Made by a program: the position numbers and the translations under genes. From contig CAAGHA010000183.1 in assembly GCA_900769555.1 (NCBI GenBank), positions 1-48,152 of the forward strand: DNA of 48,152 bases, read 5' to 3'. Each line of letters begins with the position of its first letter. Positions within the stretch are counted from its first letter, which is position 1. Below the pieces are notes generated by a model. The model was given only the letters and a program-made list of their open reading frames with translations. It had not been told where the DNA came from and made no database searches. Positions 14,952-24,098 of the stretch are shown here, in pieces. The DNA comes from Bacteroidales bacterium (lineage in GTDB: Bacteria; Bacteroidota; Bacteroidia; Bacteroidales; Paludibacteraceae).

Positions 14952-16580
14952 ATGAAAAAGATTAAAGATATTATTTCATCCGTTAAATCGGCTCTTTTAG
15001 TGGAAGATGGCCAATACCCTACTATCACAGTTACTCCAGAGGAACTAAGAAAAGTAGCAGAAAATTTATTAAAAAACGGATATGACTTCTTGGTCAATTT
15101 GACAGGAATGGATTACAAGGATTCGTTAGGTGTTATTTATCACATATCATCCTCAATAGACAGGACCTCTCTTGTGGTTGTTAAGACAAGTACTGAAAAC
15201 AGAGAAAATCCTGTAATTCCTACAGTCAGTGACATCTGGGAGTCGGCTAATTTATATGAGAGAGAGGTCTACGACTTCTTTGGTATTCGCTTTATTAACC
15301 ATCCTGATATGAGAAGATTGTTCCTTCGTCAAGATTGGAATGGTTTTCCTTTTAGAAAAGATTATGATTCAAATCCTGAGCTAAATCCGGTTCCATTGGT
15401 AAATCAATCAACTGAGGCAATGGAAGATGTTCCTACTCTGACAGTGAACAAGGATGGTGAGTTGGTAAATAGTAGTACTCCTCTTTTCGGGAAACAAGAG
15501 TATGTTATCAACATCGGACCTCAACACCCTGCAACACATGGTGTATTACATTTGAGAGTCTCTTTGGATGGTGAGATAATCAACAAGGTAGACCCTAACT
15601 TTGGGTATATCCATCGTGGTATTGAAAAAATGTGCGAAACGAAAACTTATCCACAGATACTTCAATTAACAGAACGTTTGGATTATCTTTCGGGAACAAT
15701 GAATCGTCATGCTTTCTGCTTATGCGTAGAAAAGGCTTTAGGATTGGAAGTTCCTGCTCGTGCTCAGGCTGTACGTGTGATTTTTGACGAGTTAACTCGT
15801 ATTGCTTCTCACCTTTTAGGTTGGGGTTGTACTTGTATGGATATGGGATCTATCACTGCGTTTATCTACGGAATGAGAGATCGTGAGAAAATCATGGACA
15901 TCTTTGAAGAGACCGGAGGAGGTCGTTTAATGGTTGGTTATAACGTAATTGGAGGTGTTGCCAACGATGTCAGTCCGAAGTTCGTCGATCAAGTAAAAGA
16001 ATTCATTCCTTATATGCGCAAAATGATTAAGGAATATCACACTTTGTTCACATACAATCCTATCGCAAGAGGTCGTATGGAGAACATTGGATTCTTAACA
16101 AAAGAACAAGCAATTGCATTAGGAACAACAGGACCGGTAGGTCGAGCTTCAGGATGGGCTTGTGATGTAAGAAAGATTGAACCTTATGCCGGTTATGACA
16201 AACTAGACTTTGAAGAGGTAATCAGAACCGAAGGAGGAACGTTGGATCGCTACTTGATTCGTTTGGACGAAATTGAGCAATCTTTGCGTATTATAGAGCA
16301 ATTAATCAATAATCTTCCGGAAGGAGACTACAAGGCAAAGACTCCTGCAATCATTAAATTACCTGCAGGAGAATATTACCAAAGAGTAGAAAATGCACGT
16401 GGAGACTTTGGAGTATATATCAATAGTACAGGAGATAAAAATCCGTATCGTGTAAAATTCCGTTCTCCATGTATGACTCTAATATCCGCATTGGATCCTT
16501 TGTGTAGAAACGAGAAAATAGCCGATTTAATTATGATTGGTGCTTCTCTCGATTATGTAATACCTTGTGCAGACAGATAA
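14952..16580 (+). CDS. nuoCD: NADH-quinone oxidoreductase fused subunits C/D
   Basis: The first ~150 residues match NuoC (ending with DFFGIRFINHPDMRRLFL and FPFRKDYD). From about residue 185 the chain matches NuoD (INIGPQHPATHGVLHL, GYIHRGIEKM, and a C-terminal GASLDYVIPCADR). NuoD forms the quinone pocket with NuoB. The C-D fusion occurs in several lineages, including Bacteroidota and enterobacteria. The length of 542 is shorter than the E. coli protein because the linker and NuoC part are short. It starts 3 bases after nuoB. Confidence 0.93.
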   Translation: MKKIKDIISSVKSALLVEDGQYPTITVTPEELRKVAENLLKNGYDFLVNLTGMDYKDSLGVIYHISSSIDRTSLVVVKTSTENRENPVIPTVSDIWESANLYEREVYDFFGIRFINHPDMRRLFLRQDWNGFPFRKDYDSNPELNPVPLVNQSTEAMEDVPTLTVNKDGELVNSSTPLFGKQEYVINIGPQHPATHGVLHLRVSLDGEIINKVDPNFGYIHRGIEKMCETKTYPQILQLTERLDYLSGTMNRHAFCLCVEKALGLEVPARAQAVRVIFDELTRIASHLLGWGCTCMDMGSITAFIYGMRDREKIMDIFEETGGGRLMVGYNVIGGVANDVSPKFVDQVKEFIPYMRKMIKEYHTLFTYNPIARGRMENIGFLTKEQAIALGTTGPVGRASGWACDVRKIEPYAGYDKLDFEEVIRTEGGTLDRYLIRLDEIEQSLRIIEQLINNLPEGDYKAKTPAIIKLPAGEYYQRVENARGDFGVYINSTGDKNPYRVKFRSPCMTLISALDPLCRNEKIADLIMIGASLDYVIPCADR

Positions 16581-16598
16581 TATCAAAAGAGAAAGATC

Positions 16599-17678
16599 AT
16601 GTTAGAATTAGATAAAATAGTAAGTTTGATACATGAAGGATTAACTTCACTTATGCCGGATATGGCATGGTTAGTATCATTGATTGAGTATGTTCTGATT
16701 GGCGTTGCCTTTTTGGCAGTATATTGCGTTTTGGCATTGATATTAATCTATGTAGAACGTAAAGTCTGCGCATTTTTTCAATGTCGTATCGGTCCTAATC
16801 GTGTTGGTCCGTTTGGAATTTTCCAAAGTATCGCCGACATGGTGAAAATCTTGTTAAAAGAGATTATTGCAATTTCAAAAACAGATAATGTATTGTTCAA
16901 AGTGGCTCCTTTCATCGTGTTGGCAGGCTCACTTTGTACCTTCGGTGCATTACCATTTGGAAAGGGATTGCAAGGAATCGATTTTAATGTCGGAGTATTC
17001 TATTTATTGGCAGTATCGTCATTAGGTGTCGTTGGTATCCTATTGGCTGGTTGGGCAAGTAATAATAAATACACCTTAATCGGTGCTATGCGTAGTGGTG
17101 CTCAATTGGTTAGTTATGAGTTATCAGCCGGAATTTCGATTTTGACAATGGTAATATTGGCAGGAACAATGCAATTGTCAACAATCGTTGAAAAACAAGC
17201 AGATGCATGGTTTATATTCCAAGCTCCAATTCCAGCATTTATCGCATTTGTTATATATTTGATTGCAGGACACGCTGAAACCAATCGCGGACCATTTGAC
17301 TTACCAGAGGCTGAATCTGAGTTAACAGCCGGATATCACACAGAGTATTCGGGTATCCAATTTGGATTCTTCTACTTGGCTGAATATCTGAATATGTTCA
17401 TTATTGCAGGAATTGCGACAACCATCTTCTTAGGTGGATGGCAACCATTCCATATTAATGCAGAATGGGCAAGCGGATTTAACGCAATTATGGACTATAT
17501 ACCATCTTGGTTATGGTTCTTCGCAAAAGTCTTTGCATTGGTATTTTTAAGTTTATGGGTAAGATGGTCATTCCCTCGATTAAGAATCGACCAACTCCTT
17601 AAATTAGAGTGGAAAATTTTGATGCCGATAAGCTTAGTTAACATGCTTGTAATGGCTGTATGGGTACTAATATTCTAA
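16599..17678 (+). CDS. nuoH: NADH-quinone oxidoreductase subunit H
   Basis: Membrane subunit joining the hydrophilic arm to the proton-pumping arm and lining the quinone channel. Conserved segments include the YVERKVCAFFQCRIGPNRVG loop and GHAETNRGPFDLPEAESEL, which is rich in functional acidic residues. About eight helices are seen over 359 residues, the normal size. It follows nuoCD after 18 bases. Confidence 0.93.
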   Translation: MLELDKIVSLIHEGLTSLMPDMAWLVSLIEYVLIGVAFLAVYCVLALILIYVERKVCAFFQCRIGPNRVGPFGIFQSIADMVKILLKEIIAISKTDNVLFKVAPFIVLAGSLCTFGALPFGKGLQGIDFNVGVFYLLAVSSLGVVGILLAGWASNNKYTLIGAMRSGAQLVSYELSAGISILTMVILAGTMQLSTIVEKQADAWFIFQAPIPAFIAFVIYLIAGHAETNRGPFDLPEAESELTAGYHTEYSGIQFGFFYLAEYLNMFIIAGIATTIFLGGWQPFHINAEWASGFNAIMDYIPSWLWFFAKVFALVFLSLWVRWSFPRLRIDQLLKLEWKILMPISLVNMLVMAVWVLIF

Positions 17679-17689
17679 ATAGAAGCAAA

Positions 17690-18169
17690 ATGATACAATA
17701 TTTTAAAGATTTATTTTCCGGTATCGTAAACCTTCTGAAAGGTATGTACATTACTATGCTCAATTTTTGCCGTCCTAAAGTAACGGAACAATATCCGGAA
17801 AACAGAGGCAAAAAGGTTTACGCAGAACGTTTTAGAGGAGAATTAATAATGCCACATAACGAACAAAACGAACATAAATGTACGGCATGTGGAATTTGTC
17901 AGATGAATTGTCCTAATGGAACGATACGAATTGAAACAAAACAGATAACAACTGAAGATGGTAAAAATAAGAAAATACTTGATAAATATATCTATGATTT
18001 AGCAAGTTGTACATTCTGCGGACTATGTTCTATAAATTGTCCTCAAAAAGCCATCGTATGGAGCAATAATTTTGAACACTCTGTATTTACAAGAGAAGCT
18101 ATGAAAATTAAATTGAATAAAGAGGGTTCGAAAGTGGCGGAAAAGAAAGCAGTAACACCTAAAGAATAA
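17690..18169 (+). CDS. nuoI: NADH-quinone oxidoreductase subunit I (two 4Fe-4S)
   Basis: Ferredoxin-like subunit holding clusters N6a and N6b. The motifs CTACGICQMNCP and CTFCGLCSINCP are complete, each followed by the remote proline. An in-frame ATG at 17660 lies inside nuoH. The ATG at 17690, 12 bases after the nuoH stop, gives a more usual N-terminus and 159 residues. Without NuoE/F/G encoded here, NuoI is probably the first visible entry point for electrons from a ferredoxin or unknown partner (inference). Confidence 0.92.
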   Translation: MIQYFKDLFSGIVNLLKGMYITMLNFCRPKVTEQYPENRGKKVYAERFRGELIMPHNEQNEHKCTACGICQMNCPNGTIRIETKQITTEDGKNKKILDKYIYDLASCTFCGLCSINCPQKAIVWSNNFEHSVFTREAMKIKLNKEGSKVAEKKAVTPKE

Positions 18170-18174
18170 GAGTT

Positions 18175-18714
18175 ATGGAATTATTAACAGCAAGCAACAT
18201 TTTATTTTTTATACTTGCCGCAGCTATTATTATATTTGGTATAATGACGGTAACTTCTAAAAAAGTCCTTCGTGCGGCAACCTCGTTGTTTTTCGTATTA
18301 TTCTGCATTGCAGGTCTTTACCTACAAATGAATTACGAATTTTTAGCAGCAGTTCAACTCTCTGTTTATGCAGGTGGGATTGTGGTATTGTTCGTTTTTG
18401 CAATTCTGTTGATCAAAAATTTAGGTGAAGAGACAGAGCAATTATGTGGAGCCAAAAGAGCATTGGGCATCATTACGGCTTTGACCGGATTGGTGATATG
18501 TATAGTAACAATCTTTAAATTTGGATTTATAACCGATTCTGTCAGATGTAACGATATTGCTGCAACAATTGATATGAATGAAGTCGGTCAAACATTAATG
18601 GGGACTGAGAAATTTCAATATATTCTTCCTTTTGAAGCTGCAAGTGTTTTATTGTTGGCATGTATAGTAGGAAGTATTGTTATCGCACAAAATCATAAGG
18701 AGGAGAAAAAATGA
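18175..18714 (+). CDS. nuoJ: NADH-quinone oxidoreductase subunit J
   Basis: Membrane subunit of the proton-pumping arm with five predicted helices. The family segment QLSVYAGGIVVLFVFAILL contains the flexible third helix linked to coupling. Length, 179, is ordinary. It starts 6 bases after nuoI, and its stop overlaps the nuoK start by 4 bases (ATGA). Confidence 0.92.
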   Translation: MELLTASNILFFILAAAIIIFGIMTVTSKKVLRAATSLFFVLFCIAGLYLQMNYEFLAAVQLSVYAGGIVVLFVFAILLIKNLGEETEQLCGAKRALGIITALTGLVICIVTIFKFGFITDSVRCNDIAATIDMNEVGQTLMGTEKFQYILPFEAASVLLLACIVGSIVIAQNHKEEKK

Positions 18715-19022
18715 GCATTCCTGTAGAATTTTATCTAATCGTAAGTACCCTACTCTTCTTTATCGGAGTATATGGGTTTGTTGTTCGAAAGAATTTGATT
18801 AGCATACTAATGTCTATCGAATTGATGTTGAACGCAGTGAGTATAAATTTTGTCGCATTTAATCGTTTTGTCTATCCGGAACATTTGGAAGGATATATGT
18901 ATAGTTTATTCGTGATTGTTGTTGCTGCAGCGGAAACTGCTGTTGCAATATCTATCATAATTAACGTGTACAGAAAGATGAAAAACATTGACGCCAAGAG
19001 TATTAATGAATTAAAGAATTAA
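18711..19022 (+). CDS. nuoK: NADH-quinone oxidoreductase subunit K
   Basis: Small three-helix subunit of the proton channel. The conserved LISILMSIELMLNAVSINFV contains the glutamate in helix 2, and AAAETAVAISIIINVYR the glutamate in helix 3. The 103 residues are standard. An ATGA overlap with nuoJ indicates coupled translation. Confidence 0.93.
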   Translation: MSIPVEFYLIVSTLLFFIGVYGFVVRKNLISILMSIELMLNAVSINFVAFNRFVYPEHLEGYMYSLFVIVVAAAETAVAISIIINVYRKMKNIDAKSINELKN

Positions 19023-19027
19023 ACGTT

Positions 19028-20956
19028 ATGGATATAACTAATTTAGCACCAATCGTATTGGCCTTACCACTCTTGATGTTCATGATCATCGGATTGTTTG
19101 GCTATAAGATGACACCAAAATTCTCCGGACTTTTAGGTACAACAGCGTTTAGTATCGTGACCATAATTTGCTACTATATTGCAATTAGTTACTTCACAGG
19201 AGCAAAATTAGGGGATGGAACGATGCCAAAGGAGATTCTATTCAACTTCGAATGGTTGAGATTCTCTGAAAATTTAGTAATTAGCATTGGATTTTTGTTA
19301 GATCCGATATCTGCAATGATGCTTGTAGTAATTTCTACTGTTTCATTGATGGTACATATTTATAGTATGGGATATATGCATGGTGAAGAGGGATTCCAAA
19401 GATATTATGCAGTGTTATCGCTTTTCTCTTTTGCAATGTTAGGATTGGTTGTGGCAACTAACATTTTCCAAATGTATATCTTTTGGGAGCTTGTGGGTGT
19501 CTCTTCTTTCTTATTAATCAGCTTCTATTTTAATAAGCCATCTGCGGTAAAAGCGGCAAAGAAAGCATTTATTGTTACTCGATTTGCAGATATGTTCTTC
19601 TTGGTAGGTATTCTAATCCTATCTTTCTACACTCAAACATTTGATTTCGGACCATTAACAACGGTAACAGGTAATCACGTAACGATTGTTAATGAAACAA
19701 TGGGTGGTGCTACTTTCTGCGGATTGTCGGTTATTTCAATTGCTGTGTTCTTGATTTTCTTAGGAGGTGCCGGAAAATCGGCTATGTTCCCATTCCATAT
19801 TTGGTTACCGGATGCAATGGAAGGTCCAACTCCTGCCTCTGCTTTGATTCATGCTGCAACAATGGTGGTTGCAGGTGTTTACTTAGTTGCTCGTCTTTTC
19901 CCAATCTACTTCTTTGAAGCGCATGATGTATTAACAATCATCGCTTATATTGGGGCATTTACAAGTTTGTTCGCAGCAGTTATCGCTTGCACTCAAACAG
20001 ATATTAAACGAGTATTGGCATTCTCAACCATCTCTCAAATTGCTTACATGATGGTTGCTTTGGGTGTTTCAGGATATGAAGGTAGTGAAGGTTTGGGTTA
20101 TACAGCATCTATGTGGCACTTATTTACTCATGCAATGTTCAAGGCTACTCTTTTCCTTGCTGCCGGTTGCGTTATTCATGCTGTTCATAGCAATGAAATG
20201 GATGCAATGGGTAATTTGAGAAAACATCTTAAAATCACTCACATAGCATTTTTAATCGCTTGCTTGGCTATTGCGGGTATTCCAATCTTCTCAGGATTCT
20301 TCTCTAAGGATGAGATTTTGGTTGCAGCCCACGAGGCATCACCGGTGATTTATTGGTGTCAAACATTGGTTGCAGGTTTAACTGCTTTCTATATGTTCAG
20401 ATTATACTACAGAATTTTCTGGTATAACGAACCGGATTATGGTCATCACACGCCACATGAATCTCCATCAAATATGTGGATTCCATTGATGATTCTTACC
20501 GTTTATACTTGTACAAGTGGTTTCTTCCCATTCACCGAATACATCTCTCCGGATATGAAAGGATTTGTATCTCACATCCATTGGAATATTGCTATTCCTA
20601 GTGTGATTGTGGCTCTAATCGGAATAGGAGTTGCTACATTTATGTACAAAAACAAAACAGAATATCCGGACAAAGTGGTTGCTTGTATCAAAAATACCTA
20701 CCACTATGCTTACAACAAATTCTATATTGATGAAATTTATTTGTTCGTGACTCATAAGATCATCTATAAGTGTATTTGTGACCCTATTGCATGGTTCGAC
20801 AGACATATTATTGACGGATTTATGAATCTTCTTTCTTGGATTACGAATAAGACTTCAGTTGAGATTAAAGAGGTTCAAAGTGGAAATGTTCAACAATATG
20901 CTTGGGTATTTATCTTGGGAGTGTTAACAATCGTCGCATTGACAATTTATTTATAA
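19028..20956 (+). CDS. nuoL: NADH-quinone oxidoreductase subunit L
   Basis: Distal antiporter-like proton pump subunit with the long lateral helix. Conserved segments include EGFQRYYAVLSLFSFAML, FWELVGVSSFLLISFYFN, GKSAMFPFHIWLPDAMEGPT and ALIHAATMVVAGVYL. The C-terminal region carries extra helices that form the lateral arm. Length, 642, is typical. Confidence 0.93.
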   Translation: MDITNLAPIVLALPLLMFMIIGLFGYKMTPKFSGLLGTTAFSIVTIICYYIAISYFTGAKLGDGTMPKEILFNFEWLRFSENLVISIGFLLDPISAMMLVVISTVSLMVHIYSMGYMHGEEGFQRYYAVLSLFSFAMLGLVVATNIFQMYIFWELVGVSSFLLISFYFNKPSAVKAAKKAFIVTRFADMFFLVGILILSFYTQTFDFGPLTTVTGNHVTIVNETMGGATFCGLSVISIAVFLIFLGGAGKSAMFPFHIWLPDAMEGPTPASALIHAATMVVAGVYLVARLFPIYFFEAHDVLTIIAYIGAFTSLFAAVIACTQTDIKRVLAFSTISQIAYMMVALGVSGYEGSEGLGYTASMWHLFTHAMFKATLFLAAGCVIHAVHSNEMDAMGNLRKHLKITHIAFLIACLAIAGIPIFSGFFSKDEILVAAHEASPVIYWCQTLVAGLTAFYMFRLYYRIFWYNEPDYGHHTPHESPSNMWIPLMILTVYTCTSGFFPFTEYISPDMKGFVSHIHWNIAIPSVIVALIGIGVATFMYKNKTEYPDKVVACIKNTYHYAYNKFYIDEIYLFVTHKIIYKCICDPIAWFDRHIIDGFMNLLSWITNKTSVEIKEVQSGNVQQYAWVFILGVLTIVALTIYL

Positions 20957-20974
20957 TAAAAAAATAGTACGAAA

Positions 20975-22489
20975 ATGAATATATTATCATTATTTGTAAT
21001 TATTCCGCTCATTATGATGGCCATCATATTTTGTATTGATGGTGAGAAAAAGAGTTTGATCCGTATTGTAATGTCAATAGGCGGTTTGGCATTGTTGGCT
21101 ACTTCATCCTACTTGACAGTGGAATATTTGGCGCTTAGAGAAGCGGGGGATATGTCTGAGTTTTTGTTTACAGATTCATATTTGTGGTATGAGACATTTA
21201 ATATTCACTACGCAATTGGTGTGGATGGTGTTTCTGTGGCAATGTTATTACTCTCTTCTATTGTGGTAATTACCGGTGTTTTTGTTTCTTATAGTATTGA
21301 GGAACAAGCAAAAGAATACTTTTTATGGTTCTTATTATTGTCTATCGGAGTATATGGATTCTTTATCTCGTTAGATTTGTTTACGATGTTCTTATTCTAC
21401 GAGGTGGCATTGATTCCGATGTACTTGTTAATCGGACTTTGGGGAAGTGGTAAGAAGGAATACTCGGCCATGAAGTTGACTTTGATGTTGATGGGTGGTT
21501 CTGCTTTCTTGATGGTTGGTATTTTTGGTATCTACTATCAATCGGTTCCTGAGGGTGGTACACTTACGTTCAACATTCAAGAGATTGCAGCCAATGTAAC
21601 AGCATTAAAAGAGCAAGGAGCTGACAACCAATGGCAATACATCTTCTTCCCTCTTACATTCGTAGGTTTTGGAGTATTGGGTGCTATGTTCCCATTCCAT
21701 ACTTGGTCTCCGGATGGTCACGCATCTGCACCTACTGCGGTGTCTATGTTGCACGCCGGTGTTTTGATGAAATTGGGAGGTTACGGATGTTTTAGAGTTG
21801 CTATGTACTTGATGCCGGATGCTGCAAATGATTTGGCATGGATATTTATCATTCTAACAGGTATCAGTGTTGTATATGGTGCATATAGCGCATGTGTACA
21901 AACGGATTTGAAGTATATCAATGCTTATTCTTCTGTTAGTCACTGTGGTTTGGTTTTATTTGCTTTGTTAATGATGAATAAAACTGCAATGACAGGTGCT
22001 ATTCTTCAAATGGTTTCTCATGGTTTGATGACAGCATTGTTCTTTGCGTTAATTGGTATGATTTACGGAAGAACGCACACAAGAGATATTCGCGAAATGG
22101 GCGGTTTAATGAAAATCATGCCGGTTCTTTGTGTATGTTACGTAATTGCAGGTTTGGCCTCTTTAGGTTTACCGGGATTGAGTGGATTTGTTGCAGAGAT
22201 GACCATATTTGTTGGTGCTTTTGAACATGAAGATATGTTCCATCGTGTATTCGTAATTTTAGGTTGTACTTCTATTGTTATTACTGCGGTATATATTCTA
22301 CGTGTGGTTGGTAAGATTTTATTCGGACCGGTTCAGGATAAACACCACGAGACTCTTACAGATGCTGTATGGTATGAGAAGTTGGCAACATTTACTTTGA
22401 TATTTGCTATCGCAGCAATCGGTTTAGCTCCTCTTTGGTTATCTAATATGATTGCAGGTGGAATTGAAAATATCGTAAAATTATTCTAA
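20975..22489 (+). CDS. nuoM: NADH-quinone oxidoreductase subunit M
   Basis: Antiporter-like pump subunit. Landmarks are LFYEVALIPMYLLIGLWG with the conserved glutamate, GAMFPFHTWSPDGHASAPT and VSMLHAGVLMKLGGYG with the key lysine. About 14 helices over 504 residues match the family. Confidence 0.93.
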   Translation: MNILSLFVIIPLIMMAIIFCIDGEKKSLIRIVMSIGGLALLATSSYLTVEYLALREAGDMSEFLFTDSYLWYETFNIHYAIGVDGVSVAMLLLSSIVVITGVFVSYSIEEQAKEYFLWFLLLSIGVYGFFISLDLFTMFLFYEVALIPMYLLIGLWGSGKKEYSAMKLTLMLMGGSAFLMVGIFGIYYQSVPEGGTLTFNIQEIAANVTALKEQGADNQWQYIFFPLTFVGFGVLGAMFPFHTWSPDGHASAPTAVSMLHAGVLMKLGGYGCFRVAMYLMPDAANDLAWIFIILTGISVVYGAYSACVQTDLKYINAYSSVSHCGLVLFALLMMNKTAMTGAILQMVSHGLMTALFFALIGMIYGRTHTRDIREMGGLMKIMPVLCVCYVIAGLASLGLPGLSGFVAEMTIFVGAFEHEDMFHRVFVILGCTSIVITAVYILRVVGKILFGPVQDKHHETLTDAVWYEKLATFTLIFAIAAIGLAPLWLSNMIAGGIENIVKLF

Positions 22490-22522
22490 TAGAAAAGTTC
22501 TTAGAACATAAATATAGAAAGT

Positions 22523-23941
22523 ATGGATTATAGCAATTTTCTTATAATGAACCACGAATTGTCATTGGTGGTTGTATTGGTTGCTCTGTTATTGGCAGAT
22601 ATATTGGGAAAGAATAAAAAGGTATTTCAATTCTTCGCCATAGGGCTATTCTTGATTCACACAATACTAGGTTTCACTCATTGGAACATTGGTGAAGCAA
22701 CTGCTTTTTCAGGTATGTATGTAACGTCTGAAATACATGTATTCGTAAAGAATATTCTTAACATAGGTACATTGATTGTCTTCATTTTTGCATTCTATTG
22801 GAATGAAAATGAAAATAAAAATCAAGTGGGTGAATTTTATTTCTTAACCCTCTCTACCCTATTGGGAATGTATTTTATGGTCTCTGCAGAACATTTCTTA
22901 TTGTTCTACATCGGATTGGAAACTGCTTCTATACCTATGGCTACTTTAGTGGCATTTAACAAAAACAAAAGAGAATCTGTAGAAGCTGCTGCCAAATATA
23001 TTTTAACAGCAGCATTCTCTTCTGCAGTTATGTTATTTGGTATCTCAATGATATATGGTGCTTGCGGTTCTTTGTACTATGGTGATGTACTTAGAATATT
23101 CCAAACAACTCCATTGCATATTATGGCTTTGATCTTTATGTTTGCAGGTATTGCATTTAAAATTTCATTGGTGCCATTCCATCTTTGGACAGCCGATACG
23201 TATGAAGGGGCTCCAACTCAAGTTACTGCATACTTGTCTGTGATTTCTAAAGGAGCTGCAGCATTTGCTTTAATGTGTATCTTGTTCAGAGCTTTTGCAC
23301 ACTATCCGGACACTTGGAAAAATTTCTTATGGTGGATCATTGTTATTACAATCACCATCGGAAACTTATTTGCGCTTCGCCAAAAGAATATGAAGAGATT
23401 CCTTGCTTTCTCCTCTATCTCTCAAGCAGGTTACGTTATGCTTGGTGTAATAGCCGGTTCTTCGCAAGGTATGGCAGCAATGGTTTATTACGTGTTTATC
23501 TACTTATTCACAAACTTGGCTGCGTTTGGCGTTATATCTGCCATTGAAAACAAAACAAACAAAATTACAATGGAGGATTACAATGGCTTGTACAAAACAA
23601 ATCCAAAATTATCTTTCGTAATGATGTTAGCAATGTTCTCATTGGGTGGTATTCCTCCTTTCGCAGGATTTTTTAGCAAGTTCTTTATCTTTGCTGCTGC
23701 ATCTGAACAGGGTGAGTATCTATTGGTATTCTTGGCATTACTTAATACAATCATCTCATTATGCTACTATCTGTGGGTGGTTAAAGCTATGTTTATCAAT
23801 AAGTCTGATAATCCGATTGAACATTTCAAAAGTGATTATATGACAAGATTTGGACTTATTGTTTGTACGATCGCTATGATTGTTTTAGGATTCATCAGTC
23901 CGATTTATGAGCAAATTGTTTCTATCGCTTTCGGAATGTAA
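22523..23941 (+). CDS. nuoN: NADH-quinone oxidoreductase subunit N
   Basis: Third antiporter-like subunit and last gene of the operon. FYIGLETASIPMATLVAF carries the conserved glutamate. FKISLVPFHLWTADTYEGAP and SVISKGAAAFAL cover the channel region. Length, 472, is usual. A strong terminator follows 20 bases later. No nuoE, F or G gene is in or next to the operon. Confidence 0.93.
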   Translation: MDYSNFLIMNHELSLVVVLVALLLADILGKNKKVFQFFAIGLFLIHTILGFTHWNIGEATAFSGMYVTSEIHVFVKNILNIGTLIVFIFAFYWNENENKNQVGEFYFLTLSTLLGMYFMVSAEHFLLFYIGLETASIPMATLVAFNKNKRESVEAAAKYILTAAFSSAVMLFGISMIYGACGSLYYGDVLRIFQTTPLHIMALIFMFAGIAFKISLVPFHLWTADTYEGAPTQVTAYLSVISKGAAAFALMCILFRAFAHYPDTWKNFLWWIIVITITIGNLFALRQKNMKRFLAFSSISQAGYVMLGVIAGSSQGMAAMVYYVFIYLFTNLAAFGVISAIENKTNKITMEDYNGLYKTNPKLSFVMMLAMFSLGGIPPFAGFFSKFFIFAAASEQGEYLLVFLALLNTIISLCYYLWVVKAMFINKSDNPIEHFKSDYMTRFGLIVCTIAMIVLGFISPIYEQIVSIAFGM

Positions 23942-23957
23942 TAGAGAAAAATAAAGT

Positions 23958-23997
23958 TAAAAAACCGATTTCAAAAATGAAATCGGTTTTTTTTTAT
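23958..23997 (+). terminator. Terminator of the nuo operon
   Basis: AAAACCGATTTC pairs with GAAATCGGTTTT around AAAAAT and is followed by T9. Strong intrinsic terminator. Confidence 0.9.
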
Positions 23998-24028
23998 GGA
24001 AAGACTATATCATTGAAAAAAAAGAAGT

Positions 24029-24036
24029 AATTTTGC
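24029..24036 (+). promoter_or_regulatory. -7 box of the OmpA/PorP-type gene pair
   Basis: TAATTTTG matches TAnnTTTG, about 63 bases before the start codon. The upstream TTG is too close for a standard -33 box. Confidence 0.4.
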
Positions 24037-24098
24037 AAGTTGAATAGGCACAAGTAAATTATGGTTACAAACAAAAACCACAAAAGCTTCTCTCAAAT

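Noticed and set aside
23275..23843. Two alternative-frame ORFs (90 and 65 codons) within nuoN
   Set aside because: Both overlap conserved NuoN segments in another frame. They show no independent features.
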